Of a DNA stretch of 64,000 bases, positions 9,531 to 18,441 are shown one piece after another. The stretch's first letter is position 1, and the number at the start of each line of letters is the position of its first letter. Source of the stretch: Tepidibacillus decaturensis (GTDB taxonomy: Bacteria; Bacillota; Bacilli; Tepidibacillales; Tepidibacillaceae); assembly GCF_001561915.1 (NCBI RefSeq), contig NZ_LSKU01000001.1, positions 2,349,493-2,413,492 on the forward strand. Direction: 5' to 3'. The position numbers were made by a program, and so were the translations under genes. Under the pieces are notes generated by a model. The model did not search any database and was not told where the DNA came from. It worked only from the letters and a program-made list of their open reading frames with translations.

Positions 9531-10094
9531 TACTGTATGGATAAATAAAAAATCGATCCGATTTAGAAACTCCTGAACATCCCTTTCAATCTCCCATTCA
9601 TTTTCAATGGGAATAAATAAAAAGGAAGTCAACATCCCAATCGTCATTCGTAATAAAAGAGAATTTTGTTCCTCTGGGAGTCCAATTCGTCTAACCAATT
9701 CCTTTAACATCGTAAGATTTTGTTCAATGATATTGACCTGTTCTGATAGTTCATGATGCATTTCGCTTTCGATTAAAAGCAATTTAATGATCTCGCGATT
9801 ATGGGCAATAAAAAAGATCCTTTCCTTTAAAAACTCCTTTAGTGCCCTGATCGGAGTATACCCCTGACCTTGAAGGACGAGTTCGATCGACTTTGCCATA
9901 ATTGGACTAATGGTCGCTAAGAATAGTTCACTTTTCGACGGAAAATAGCGGAATAATGTGACCTCAGAGATGTTCGCTCGTTTGGCTAATTCTAGTGTTG
10001 TTGCACCCATATAGCCTCGTTCAATAAAAACCTCTTTGGCTGCCTGAATAATTTGTTCTTCTCTTTCTTCCTTTGTCATCCGTCTTTTCTCCAT
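9522..10094 (-). CDS. TetR/AcrR-family transcriptional regulator
   Basis: A 190-residue repressor. The N-terminal HTH (about 10-55) has the family signature, with IIQAAKEVFIERGYMGATT followed by ISEVTLFRYFPSKSELF. The C-terminal ligand domain is helical and unspecific. It is the promoter-proximal gene of the tetR-tolC-mfp-rnd operon, with 24 bases to the TolC-like start. A perfect palindrome lies 20 bases upstream of its start, so autoregulation is likely. The start is ATG 10094 preceded by a GGTGGTGATG purine-rich stretch. Confidence 0.93.
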   Translation of the reverse strand: MEKRRMTKEEREEQIIQAAKEVFIERGYMGATTLELAKRANISEVTLFRYFPSKSELFLATISPIMAKSIELVLQGQGYTPIRALKEFLKERIFFIAHNREIIKLLLIESEMHHELSEQVNIIEQNLTMLKELVRRIGLPEEQNSLLLRMTIGMLTSFLFIPIENEWEIERDVQEFLNRIDFLFIHTVSK

Positions 10095-10115
10095 TTCATC
10101 ACCACCTTCTTTATA

Positions 10116-10129
10116 AGTAATTACTTACT
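10116..10129. promoter_or_regulatory. TetR autoregulatory operator
   Basis: TAAGTAATTACTTA (10114-10127) is a perfect 14-base palindrome, and AGTAATTACTTACT (10116-10129) is the best copy of the AGTRA-N4-TTACT motif found four times in this window, all around the efflux operon. Its position, just upstream of tetR, is that of an autoregulatory operator. Confidence 0.7.
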
Positions 10130-10184
10130 AACCATAGTTTATAACCATTCTATTTTTTTGGCAAGGGTTTTTTTTAAAAGAAAA

Positions 10185-10212
10185 AGACCCATACTCAGAA
10201 ACGTATGGATCT
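10185..10212 (-). terminator. Terminator of the 10223-10717 gene
   Basis: Ten-bp stem (AGACCCATAC / GTATGGATCT, one G-U pair on the RNA) with an 8-base loop, followed on the minus strand by TCTTTTTCTTTT. Confidence 0.8.
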
Positions 10213-10222
10213 AGCAAAAACT

Positions 10223-10717
10223 TTATTCTTTTTGTTCACTTATGACTTCATATTCCCCGCGAACCATGAATACAGCTGTGCCACTCACAATCTTAACACC
10301 ACGACCATCGTTTCTAGGATAAATCAATTGATGGTTTAACGGGATTTTTGTACCATTCTTCAGATCCGTTGCGCCTGTTACATCAGGTATACCATTTGCA
10401 TCTTTACTATAGGCTGTCGCTGTACCTGCACGCAGAATCATTTCTGTTCCTGTATTCCCTACTAACAAGTCACCTGCTTTTAAATTTAAGACAATAATCT
10501 GTGCAACTTTCACTGTTTCTTCCCCATCAGTAGGTTGTCCACTTGGTAATCCACTTTGCTTAAGTAAGTTGATTTGCTGATCGACATAACTTTTTGTTAC
10601 GAGCGGATCCTCTTGCGATCCTGGTTCACTTGTTTCACCAGCCATAGCTGTGGTGACAATCGACCCAGCTAAAATCAAAGCACCAATACCTAAACCTAAT
10701 TTCACCTTATTACTCAT
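10223..10717 (-). CDS. Secreted hypothetical protein
   Basis: With ATG 10717 as start (AAAGGAG 7 bases upstream) the product has 164 residues and a clear signal peptide (LGIGALILAGSIVTTAMA, cleavage near residue 25). A longer reading frame extends upstream but would overlap the deacetylase gene and lacks a ribosome site. The mature part begins with an acidic Pro/Ser segment and a DPLVTKSYVDQQI helix, then a small beta-rich domain with LKAGDLLVGNTGTEMILRAG. I recognise this as a type of conserved exported protein in Firmicutes but know no function. It is 31 bases downstream of the deacetylase gene, so probably cotranscribed, and a terminator follows. Confidence 0.75.
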   Translation of the reverse strand: MSNKVKLGLGIGALILAGSIVTTAMAGETSEPGSQEDPLVTKSYVDQQINLLKQSGLPSGQPTDGEETVKVAQIIVLNLKAGDLLVGNTGTEMILRAGTATAYSKDANGIPDVTGATDLKNGTKIPLNHQLIYPRNDGRGVKIVSGTAVFMVRGEYEVISEQKE

Positions 10718-10748
10718 ATTCAATCTCCTTTTAACAAGTTTGTATAGA

Positions 10749-12029
10749 TTATTGATAGATTCGTACCGTTTTATTTGTTCCATCCCATTCCACCTTCGCA
10801 TGAAAGGCTTCACTAATGAATCGAAGTGGAACCATGGTTTGACCATTATATAACATCGCTGGAGATTCTAAGGTGATCACTTGGTCTTGTTCCCTTACGT
10901 TTCGGTCATTGATCCGTAATTCTATAACTTCATATCCTTTTATAATAGTAATCGTTTGGGTCGTCCCATCCCAAAAAACATACGCTTGTAATTCTTGGCT
11001 CACGTATCTAACTGGTACCATAGTTAAACCGTTATTAATAAATGGCTTTTGCTCGGGGAAATTAACGAATTTACCATTCACATAAACGGTTGGCTGTACT
11101 AACGTATTCTCCTTCGCTGGTTGAATTTTGACTATTTTGTTAGCTGGATGAGAAGCTAAGATGGCTTCATGTAGTTTTTCTGGTGTAATGGTTGGGTTAC
11201 CCGCATTGATTCTCGGAACTAAAAATGGATTTGTTCTTCGGTCTGCCATTCCTTTTCTCAATGTAAAGGCCAATTGATAGCCTACTTTTTTTAATGTAGA
11301 AACACTATCCTGATTATAAGCTCCAAAGGGATAAGCAAAGGCATATACATGTTTATTTGTAATATTTTCAATCACTTCTCGGTTTAATTCCAAATCATCC
11401 TGAATTCGCTTCTCATAGTCACTTTGTGACTCGATGTATTGATCGATAGATAATTTTGTTGTCAAAAAAGGCTTAGGATGATCTTCGCTCGTTTTTCTAT
11501 GCAAACCATAACTATGACTTTGTAAATCTGCTAATGGATCTTTCGACAACTCTAGCATTTCCTCACTCGTCAATCGTGGTAATCCATTGGGTTTATCAAT
11601 CCACTCGCCAATCACAAAATTAGTAGAGGGTATATTGTACTTTTTTAATATTTGATAAGCATAATTATAATAGCTTTCATATCCATCATCAAAAGTAATG
11701 AGTACACTATTAATTGGTATAGACTCTTTATTGTAAAGAAAATCCTCAAATTGTTGCATCGAAATGAAGTTATATCCTTGTTCTACAAGATACTCAATTT
11801 GACTTTGAAATAACTCAGGTGTAATGGTAGCACTACTTTTAAAGTTTGAATCAATATGATGGTACATAATGACCGCTACCCGGTCTCTATAATATTCTGT
11901 ATTAGAAGCAAAGACAGATGACTGAAGATTGATAAATAGAATCAGTGACATGGCTACAATTAAGAAACTAGCTAAGAATTTCTTGTGTAAATATTTGTTA
12001 CGATGGGTTCTCTTTCTTTGTTCCACCAT
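10749..12029 (-). CDS. Polysaccharide deacetylase with C-terminal CuAO_N1-type repeats
   Basis: A 426-residue exported carbohydrate esterase family 4 protein. A membrane/signal segment (FLASFLIVAMSLILFINL) is followed by the NodB homology domain at about 55-270: VLITFDDGYES has the catalytic Asp pair, HSYGLHR is the metal-binding His motif, and FAYPFGAYN is motif 3. It probably removes acetyl groups from peptidoglycan or wall polymer. The C-terminus (about 310-425) has two repeats of the copper-amine-oxidase N-terminal-like domain (MVPVRYVSQELQAYVFWDG, MVPLRFISEAFHAKVEWDG). ATG 12029 is chosen for its AAAGGGG site; an earlier ATG at 12059 has none. Confidence 0.9.
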   Translation of the reverse strand: MVEQRKRTHRNKYLHKKFLASFLIVAMSLILFINLQSSVFASNTEYYRDRVAVIMYHHIDSNFKSSATITPELFQSQIEYLVEQGYNFISMQQFEDFLYNKESIPINSVLITFDDGYESYYNYAYQILKKYNIPSTNFVIGEWIDKPNGLPRLTSEEMLELSKDPLADLQSHSYGLHRKTSEDHPKPFLTTKLSIDQYIESQSDYEKRIQDDLELNREVIENITNKHVYAFAYPFGAYNQDSVSTLKKVGYQLAFTLRKGMADRRTNPFLVPRINAGNPTITPEKLHEAILASHPANKIVKIQPAKENTLVQPTVYVNGKFVNFPEQKPFINNGLTMVPVRYVSQELQAYVFWDGTTQTITIIKGYEVIELRINDRNVREQDQVITLESPAMLYNGQTMVPLRFISEAFHAKVEWDGTNKTVRIYQ

Positions 12030-12148
12030 TTTTTCCCCTTTGCAGTTTAATAGAATCACATAAACTAATCCTATTCTACCACCAAAATCATCTGCCTACT
12101 ATACCCCTTCCAACATTTCAATATTAGGTTATTCTTTTTCTAAATCTA

Positions 12149-14700
12149 TCAATTCACCGTAATACTTTGTGTTTTACTATCGTAGTAAATATATAATCCA
12201 AATCCCTCACTTAATGCACGAACAGGCAGCATCGTTCTTCCATTTCGAACAAATGGGGCTACATCTAATGCTTTTCGTTCTCCATTTTGGCTCATGTAGG
12301 ATTGTTCCAACCAAAAATCAAGAACCTTATAATCGTTGATCGCTTCAGCCTTTTGTTCGGAGCTAAACCAATTTACCTGTCCACCTAATAATTCAGAAAA
12401 AGCACGGAGGGGTAAAAATGTTCTTCCATTTACAATGATCGGTGCTTGATCTAAGCTTTTTTTCTCATTTCCAACGAGTACTTGTTTTTGATTTAACGTA
12501 AATTTTAATGTAGGTTTCTCAGCGATTTCAGCTTTATTCCACTCTTTTATTTGTAAATTGGCAAAAGAGAGCTGTCCTTGGTTAGGCGTTTGATCCGTTG
12601 CATTTTCTTGATGAACAACATAGATACTTTTCAACGTAAGTGGATAAGCGACTCCCTTTGGCACAGGAACAGTTAAGGTTTTCCAACCTATCCAATCTAC
12701 CTTTTTCGCTAGATCAACATAATAGACTTTTCCATTTTTATCCCTAATCTCAGTCCGGAGCCAATGGCCACTATTATCCCCTTTTACATCCAGTGTTAAG
12801 AATGCTGGTTCTCCCCTAACATACTTACCTACGGTTCCATACTGAAGATAGACAATACGAAGATCACTAGAATTACCAAAATCATAAGTAAATATTCCTG
12901 ATTTAAAAGAACCTGTGCCAATCCCCTTTAATCCTTGAATTAAATAAATACCAGGTTGGTCAAACTGATCAATCACTTTTCCTTCTGTTTGAGTACCAAT
13001 CACTACAGGTACAGCTGTACTAAACCCTTGATAGCTTGCTATCAGCATTCCTACTGATGCTTCGGAGCCCGTGACAGTACCATCTGCTTGTACACTACCT
13101 TTTGCTCCAATTAACTGCCATTTTAATAGCTTGGTATCTACGGAGCGTTTAGAACCGTCAGTGAAGCTCATGGTTACAGTTGGTTTCAAGGATTCACCTG
13201 TATTGATACGGATTATATCTTGATCAATCTTAATTAGCTTTAGGTCTTCCTTACTATAAACTTTTATCTGATGGGTTTGTGTGGTTTGTCCAAGGGATGA
13301 TTTGATATTAAATGTCCCTTGTTGGTTAAAGATAAAGTTAAACGGATTCTCTTTATTTTGCTGAACACCTGTTGCTACATCCCACTGAACGCTTACTTCT
13401 TTTGGATCGATTGGATTGTAATATTCATCATAAGCACGAGTGATCTGGGCGGTAAGGGTTTCACCCTGCAAAGCGCCCTTTGGTAAGGAAACCTGCCCAC
13501 CTAATAACTTTCCTTTTGGTGCTGTACTAAATATAGCTAAGGCATTAGGAACCTCTCTCTCAACCCCATATTGAGGAATAGTAACATCTGATAGATTAAA
13601 AGTACCTAAACCACGAGCAACCATTGTTGTCGAGCCGCCACCATCTAGATTGACCGCTTTCCAGACACCACGGTGGATTAAAAAGGTACTCAGTTCATCT
13701 AATGTCATCCCAACACTGTTTTTGCTTTTTTCTGCTGTAACCAGATATAGATAGCGCTTATCTTGGGAATAACCAACTGCTGTACGTGCGTGGTTTCCTT
13801 TAATCTCATAAGTGATTTTTGCCTTTTGTCCTTCATCTACTAATAGAGTTGAACCATCAATTGCTGTTAACCATTTTTGATCAGGATTAAGCTTAAAATC
13901 TACTTGGATCGTTTCACCTATACGAACATGCTGTTTTAAAAAGACTTGAGCCTCACCATGTCCTAATAATAAGTAGGCACCATTTGGGATTTCATCAACA
14001 GCCTGATTATCTAGCATTTGCGTTACTATTCCGTTCTCGACTAATACAATCGTATACTCGCCTAAAGCATCACCTACCCAATTCTTCATATTCCATTTAT
14101 CTGTGTACATATGAAGTCGATTTTGGTGGCTATTACCACTAAAACGGAAGCCTGAGTTATATTGGGTTTTGTTCACTCCATACAATTGAAACTTACTTCC
14201 ATCTTCTGTTGTTACTTCTGCATCAAAATCTAAACGGTCAATAAAAGGAACTCCATTTTGATCAATCATCAATGCATTTTTGGAATGAATATAGCCTGGA
14301 GATGTAATCATTTGTCCATTTTGAATCGTCGCACCAAACGGAGCACCCTCTGCGGCAAGTGTAAAAAAGTCGCCATTCACCGCTGCAACGGCCCCAGTTT
14401 CTTTGGCCATATTGATCGGGCGTTGCTTATTACCGGTCATCCCCTCTATACCTACCATCGTATCTACTTTAATATAAGGATTCTTCAAATCTACTTCGAT
14501 CAGATTGATTTTAACATTACCTGTAGAGTCTTCCAATTCCACTTCTCTAGTTTTGCCCCAGCAGTAATCCATTCCGAAGATACTAGATTTCCACTTGGGA
14601 CACTCTCAGCTGCTATTGCTCCATGAATAGAAGGAAACATGGATAGTAGCATAGCCAGTACAGTGGTTACTTTAGCTAAGATTTGCAACCGTTTTTTCAT
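12149..14700 (-). pseudogene. Phosphodiester glycosidase-like (NAGPA) exported protein, frameshifted
   Basis: The main frame (12149-14572) has the NAGPA/phosphodiester glycosidase domain (GAVAAVNGDFF; AVNLDGGGSTTMVARG), Ig-like segments, and two CuAO_N1-type repeats at the C-terminus (FLPLRAFSELLGGQVNWFS; MLPVRALSEGFGLYIYYDS). It lacks a signal peptide. The signal peptide (MKKRLQILAKVTTVLAMLLS, start ATG 14700) sits upstream in another frame that reads through VSSEWITAGAK and then loses homology. Adding one A to the AAAA run near 14553 joins them as SSEWITAGAKTREVELEDST. This is one gene of about 850 residues with a one-base deletion, either real or a sequencing error. Family members act on surface glycans; the substrate here is unknown. 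Confidence 0.85.
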
Positions 14701-14790
14701 TTTTTGCTACCTCTCCCTACCTTTTTTAGAATTTCTCTACCATATAGACGTACAAAAAAATGAAAAGTTGCTAGGAAAAAAAGTAGCAAT

Positions 14791-14823
14791 AACAAAAAAG
14801 AAAGCCTTTCTTTGATGAAAGGC
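14791..14823 (-). terminator. Terminator of the 14841-18338 SLH gene
   Basis: Stem GCCTTTC (14804-14810) / GAAAGGC (14817-14823) followed on the minus strand by TTTCTTTTTTG. Confidence 0.85.
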
Positions 14824-14840
14824 CCTCTAATTCTTCATTT

Positions 14841-17800
14841 TTATTTAGGTAATTTTTTTAGCTTTTGCATTAAGCGGTATGAGATGGTCGCTGCTTCAGC
14901 CCGAGACATGAATGATCTTGGATTAAAGACAATACTATCTCCTAATTGACTACCACTCATGACTTTTGCTTTAATCACCGCTTCAATATAGGGTGCAGCA
15001 TAAAGGTTGATACTTTCTCCGTCAGCAAACATTTTTGCTAAATTTAATTTAGAACGTTCTGCATTAGAAGTAATCTTTAAATTGGCTGCACGAGCGATCA
15101 TCGTTGCCGCTTGTTCCCGGGTTAAATAGCCGTCTGGGTTAAAGAGTCCATCACTTTCACCACGAATAATTCCTGCCCGAGCAGCTGTTTCAATATATTC
15201 ATAAGAATAAAACTCTGGATCTGGATCCAATAATGGACTGACATCTTTAAATGTTGGGTTAATCGGTCTTCCTCTTTCATCATATGGACCTGCATCGATT
15301 GGAATATCTAATGCTTTAACAAGAAGTGTTGCTAGTTCTCCTCTTGTAGTTAATAGGTCAGCACCAAAACGATTACGTTCTGCAGGAATCATTAATCCCT
15401 TAGAATACATGGTTTGTAGATAGTTTGCTGCCCAAGGATGTTTAACAATATCGTTAAAACTTCCTCTTTTTGCCATTACTGTATAATATCCAAATTCATT
15501 AATCGGTGCTGTTACTGTTTTTGCTTTTGTATTCACGACCCCACCTAAATTTACCCACTCTCTTTTCTCAGGATCAAAATGGTAGATCGCTAACAAGTTT
15601 TGCGCATCATCACGAATACTTTGATCAAATTGAATCGTTATTTCCCCTTGGTTATTAGGAACCAGCCCTGCATCCACATTAGTAAGATCTCCGTTTGCCT
15701 CAATCCAATACAATTGACCTGCATACCCTGTATTATCTGGTGGGAGAATATAATATTTCATATATCTATCCCAAATCCCATTAAAATCTTCAAAGGTATA
15801 CTCGTCACCATCCCAAATAATTCGTTGTCCTGTTTTTCGATTAACAATACTAAAATCTAAATACTCATCAGCCTTATAATCTACGATTGAAGAGCTTCCT
15901 TTTTCAATCAACCAGGTATTCTTTGGAAATTCAAGCAGCACCTTTTTATCAAAGACATCCATTTTTCCTTTACCTGTGAAAACTTCTTTATACCTGGCTC
16001 CTTCTTTCGGTGTGGCTGCATAATAAATCTCAAACTGATATTTACTACTATTTCCATTTCTAACTACAGTATAGGTAATTTTATTCTTACCGTTCTTTAA
16101 GAAAACGTCAGCTTTAAACTGTTTTGCCTCACTATCACTAATTGGTTCAGCTACTGCTTCAGTTTTATCTATGATCACTTGCTCAGCTTCTGCTTCAATG
16201 ATCACTTCAATAAAGTTACTATTCACTACTTTTTGGTCAGGTAAAACGGGTTGAATCAATTTCACCGGTTGTGGTGAGCGAGTAACATATATTTTGGCAC
16301 TTTTTGAAGATCCATCTTGACTAATTGCTTCAATTTCAAAGGTATTCGCCCCATCATTTAGACGTATGGATCGATCAGTTACTACCTTGTTGTTTGTTAA
16401 GTCTAACTTAAGATAAATGTCATTACCAGTTGCTTCTGGATAGACTTTATCATTTTGTACATCAATATATACTGCTCGTTGACCATTGTAATAGAAGACC
16501 AATTCCTTTGCATTATTAAAGTTCATCGTCAAGTCAATATACCTAGAATCAGTCTCAAAGATATTGGTGTCTGTTTCAGTCAGCGTATATCGACTACTTA
16601 CACTTGGAGTAATATCAACAAATGGGCCATCACCTTTAAAGTAGAATAAAGTTAGCTTCGTCTTTGTTCTTACCGCTCCATCTGTTACCTCAATCGTAAT
16701 TTCATTGGCTCCTACACCTAAATCTGTGAGGCTAAACGAAAAGGTTCCATTTGTTTTATCGATTGTTAAAAGAGCGCTTTGATTTGTATAAACCGTGCTT
16801 CCATACGCATTTTCAACAGTAATGGTCATATTGTCCATTTCAGTTGTAGGAATATTGATAAATTCCCCTATCATGGTATCAATATTTAAACCATCCGTTC
16901 CCCCGATTCGATCTCCATTTACTAAGTTGGTAATCTTAACGTCTGGAGTACTTACATATTGAACAGTATAGATTTCCATATTTTCTGATTCTGGCGCTGC
17001 TGGATATACCTCAAAAAAGTTATCGCCTGGTTGAAGATCAACAGTCACTTTATAGGTTGGTGCTTTCGTTGCATCGATATTGGCAACTGGAACAGCATTT
17101 GTTTGTCTTGTGCCATTTCCATCCACATAAACATGATTGATGAACTGATCTAAATCAGTAACCGTATTACTTGTTGTAATATAAAAGGTTAGGGTTCGAA
17201 TCGTTGCTGTATCAGAAAGCCCAGATGTACTTACCACATAATTTGAAGACGTATTTAAATATTTTAATTTATAGGTTTGTGGTTGATAGGTTGTCCCATC
17301 TGCCAGTGTAAACGTAAAAGAAAGATCATTGATATCAGGATGTTTAATTGTATCAAATTCAAGGGTAAAAGAATCCGCCCCTTCATTGGTTAATGTGTAA
17401 TTCGTTGTTTGTCCGTCATTTGTAGCGATCGATCCACTAATCGTAGTTTGACTATCAAAATCATTTCTTGTGATAATAAAACTTCCACCATTATAAGTCA
17501 CCTTCAACTGATCATTTGCATCATTAAAGTTATAAACGTCGCCACTAACAGTTAATGGTTTAGTAGAAAAATTCATAGATGGAAGTAAATCTTGGCCATC
17601 TATTTGTCCAAGAATATAGGGTACTCCTTGTGGTTCATAATAAACATCCAATGTGAGTGGATAAGTTTTCGTTTGATTCTCTGCTTGAATGGTGATGGAA
17701 TTCTTCCCTAATTGTAAAGGAAGATCAGTAAAGGCAAATTCATCCTGGAGTTTCATTAACAGTCCATCGTATTCAACCCCATTAACAACAGCTACGATCG

Positions 17801-18338
17801 AATCAGCATTATATACCTTACCTGTTAGCATCACTTGATTATTATTATAGGTTAAATCATCTGTAATCCTGTTATCTTGTCTTAAATCTTGTGAATCATT
17901 ATATAAAACTGAAGTGATAAATGGTAGATTCGTATATTCAACATATTTCGTATCTGATACTGTTTGGCCTTGATAAATACCATATACTTTAATTCCATTT
18001 AATCCTTCATATAACTGAACATCGTTAAAGGTAAAATTAGATCCTGAGATATCAGGCTTATCTGCCCCATCTTTATGTTTAATCTCAATAAGTCTCCCAT
18101 TATCTATTCTATATTGGGTGATGGTATAACCTAAATCGGTAACACCATAGGCACTACCGGAGATATTGATTGTTGGCTTATTAACCTGTGTCGGTTGTTG
18201 TTCTGTACCCAATGGATCTGTAATTACAATTGGTGCTCTCTCCTCTGCTTTGACAAAAGCAGTGAAAGGAACTAACGAAATGACAAGTGCTAATGCAATA
18301 AAAAGACTTAACCATTTCTTAAATGCATAATTCATCAT
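14841..18338 (-). CDS. Large surface protein with C-terminal SLH domains
   Basis: An 1165-residue exported protein. The signal peptide (about 1-30, ending PFTAFVKA) precedes a long series of Ig-like or bacterial cadherin-like beta domains (about 35-930) with repeated LNDGANTFEIEA-type and LGKNSITIQAEN-type segments, characteristic of bacterial surface adhesive proteins. Three SLH domains are at the C-terminus (about 960-1165; GESDGLFNPDGYLTREQAA is the clearest), the reverse of the other three SLH proteins here. It is therefore anchored by its C-terminus to the pyruvylated wall polymer. GGGAGAGG lies immediately before tandem ATGs at 18338 and 18335; the second is equally plausible. Single-gene unit with its own terminator. 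Confidence 0.88.
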   Translation of the reverse strand: MMNYAFKKWLSLFIALALVISLVPFTAFVKAEERAPIVITDPLGTEQQPTQVNKPTINISGSAYGVTDLGYTITQYRIDNGRLIEIKHKDGADKPDISGSNFTFNDVQLYEGLNGIKVYGIYQGQTVSDTKYVEYTNLPFITSVLYNDSQDLRQDNRITDDLTYNNNQVMLTGKVYNADSIVAVVNGVEYDGLLMKLQDEFAFTDLPLQLGKNSITIQAENQTKTYPLTLDVYYEPQGVPYILGQIDGQDLLPSMNFSTKPLTVSGDVYNFNDANDQLKVTYNGGSFIITRNDFDSQTTISGSIATNDGQTTNYTLTNEGADSFTLEFDTIKHPDINDLSFTFTLADGTTYQPQTYKLKYLNTSSNYVVSTSGLSDTATIRTLTFYITTSNTVTDLDQFINHVYVDGNGTRQTNAVPVANIDATKAPTYKVTVDLQPGDNFFEVYPAAPESENMEIYTVQYVSTPDVKITNLVNGDRIGGTDGLNIDTMIGEFINIPTTEMDNMTITVENAYGSTVYTNQSALLTIDKTNGTFSFSLTDLGVGANEITIEVTDGAVRTKTKLTLFYFKGDGPFVDITPSVSSRYTLTETDTNIFETDSRYIDLTMNFNNAKELVFYYNGQRAVYIDVQNDKVYPEATGNDIYLKLDLTNNKVVTDRSIRLNDGANTFEIEAISQDGSSKSAKIYVTRSPQPVKLIQPVLPDQKVVNSNFIEVIIEAEAEQVIIDKTEAVAEPISDSEAKQFKADVFLKNGKNKITYTVVRNGNSSKYQFEIYYAATPKEGARYKEVFTGKGKMDVFDKKVLLEFPKNTWLIEKGSSSIVDYKADEYLDFSIVNRKTGQRIIWDGDEYTFEDFNGIWDRYMKYYILPPDNTGYAGQLYWIEANGDLTNVDAGLVPNNQGEITIQFDQSIRDDAQNLLAIYHFDPEKREWVNLGGVVNTKAKTVTAPINEFGYYTVMAKRGSFNDIVKHPWAANYLQTMYSKGLMIPAERNRFGADLLTTRGELATLLVKALDIPIDAGPYDERGRPINPTFKDVSPLLDPDPEFYSYEYIETAARAGIIRGESDGLFNPDGYLTREQAATMIARAANLKITSNAERSKLNLAKMFADGESINLYAAPYIEAVIKAKVMSGSQLGDSIVFNPRSFMSRAEAATISYRLMQKLKKLPK

Positions 18339-18409
18339 ATCCTCTCCCTCGTCTAATTGGTCTTCTATATATATCGGAAGAATAGCAGTAAACTTTAACC
18401 CTTTTTAGA

Positions 18410-18435
18410 AAAAAGAGTCTCTGCACACTCTATTC
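18410..18435 (-). terminator. Weak terminator-like hairpin after the 18442 gene
   Basis: AGAGT / ACTCT stem (18414-18418 / 18427-18431) with an 8-base loop and a minus-strand TTTTTTCT run. The stem is short, so confidence is modest. Confidence 0.5.
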
Positions 18436-18441
18436 TTCCTT

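Noticed and set aside
10718-10846. Upstream extension of the 10223 protein
   Set aside because: Overlaps the deacetylase gene, has no ribosome site, and would hide the clear signal peptide at 10717.
14258-14626. 122-codon plus-strand ORF
   Set aside because: Antisense to the NAGPA gene and across its frameshift; Cys/His-rich by chance.
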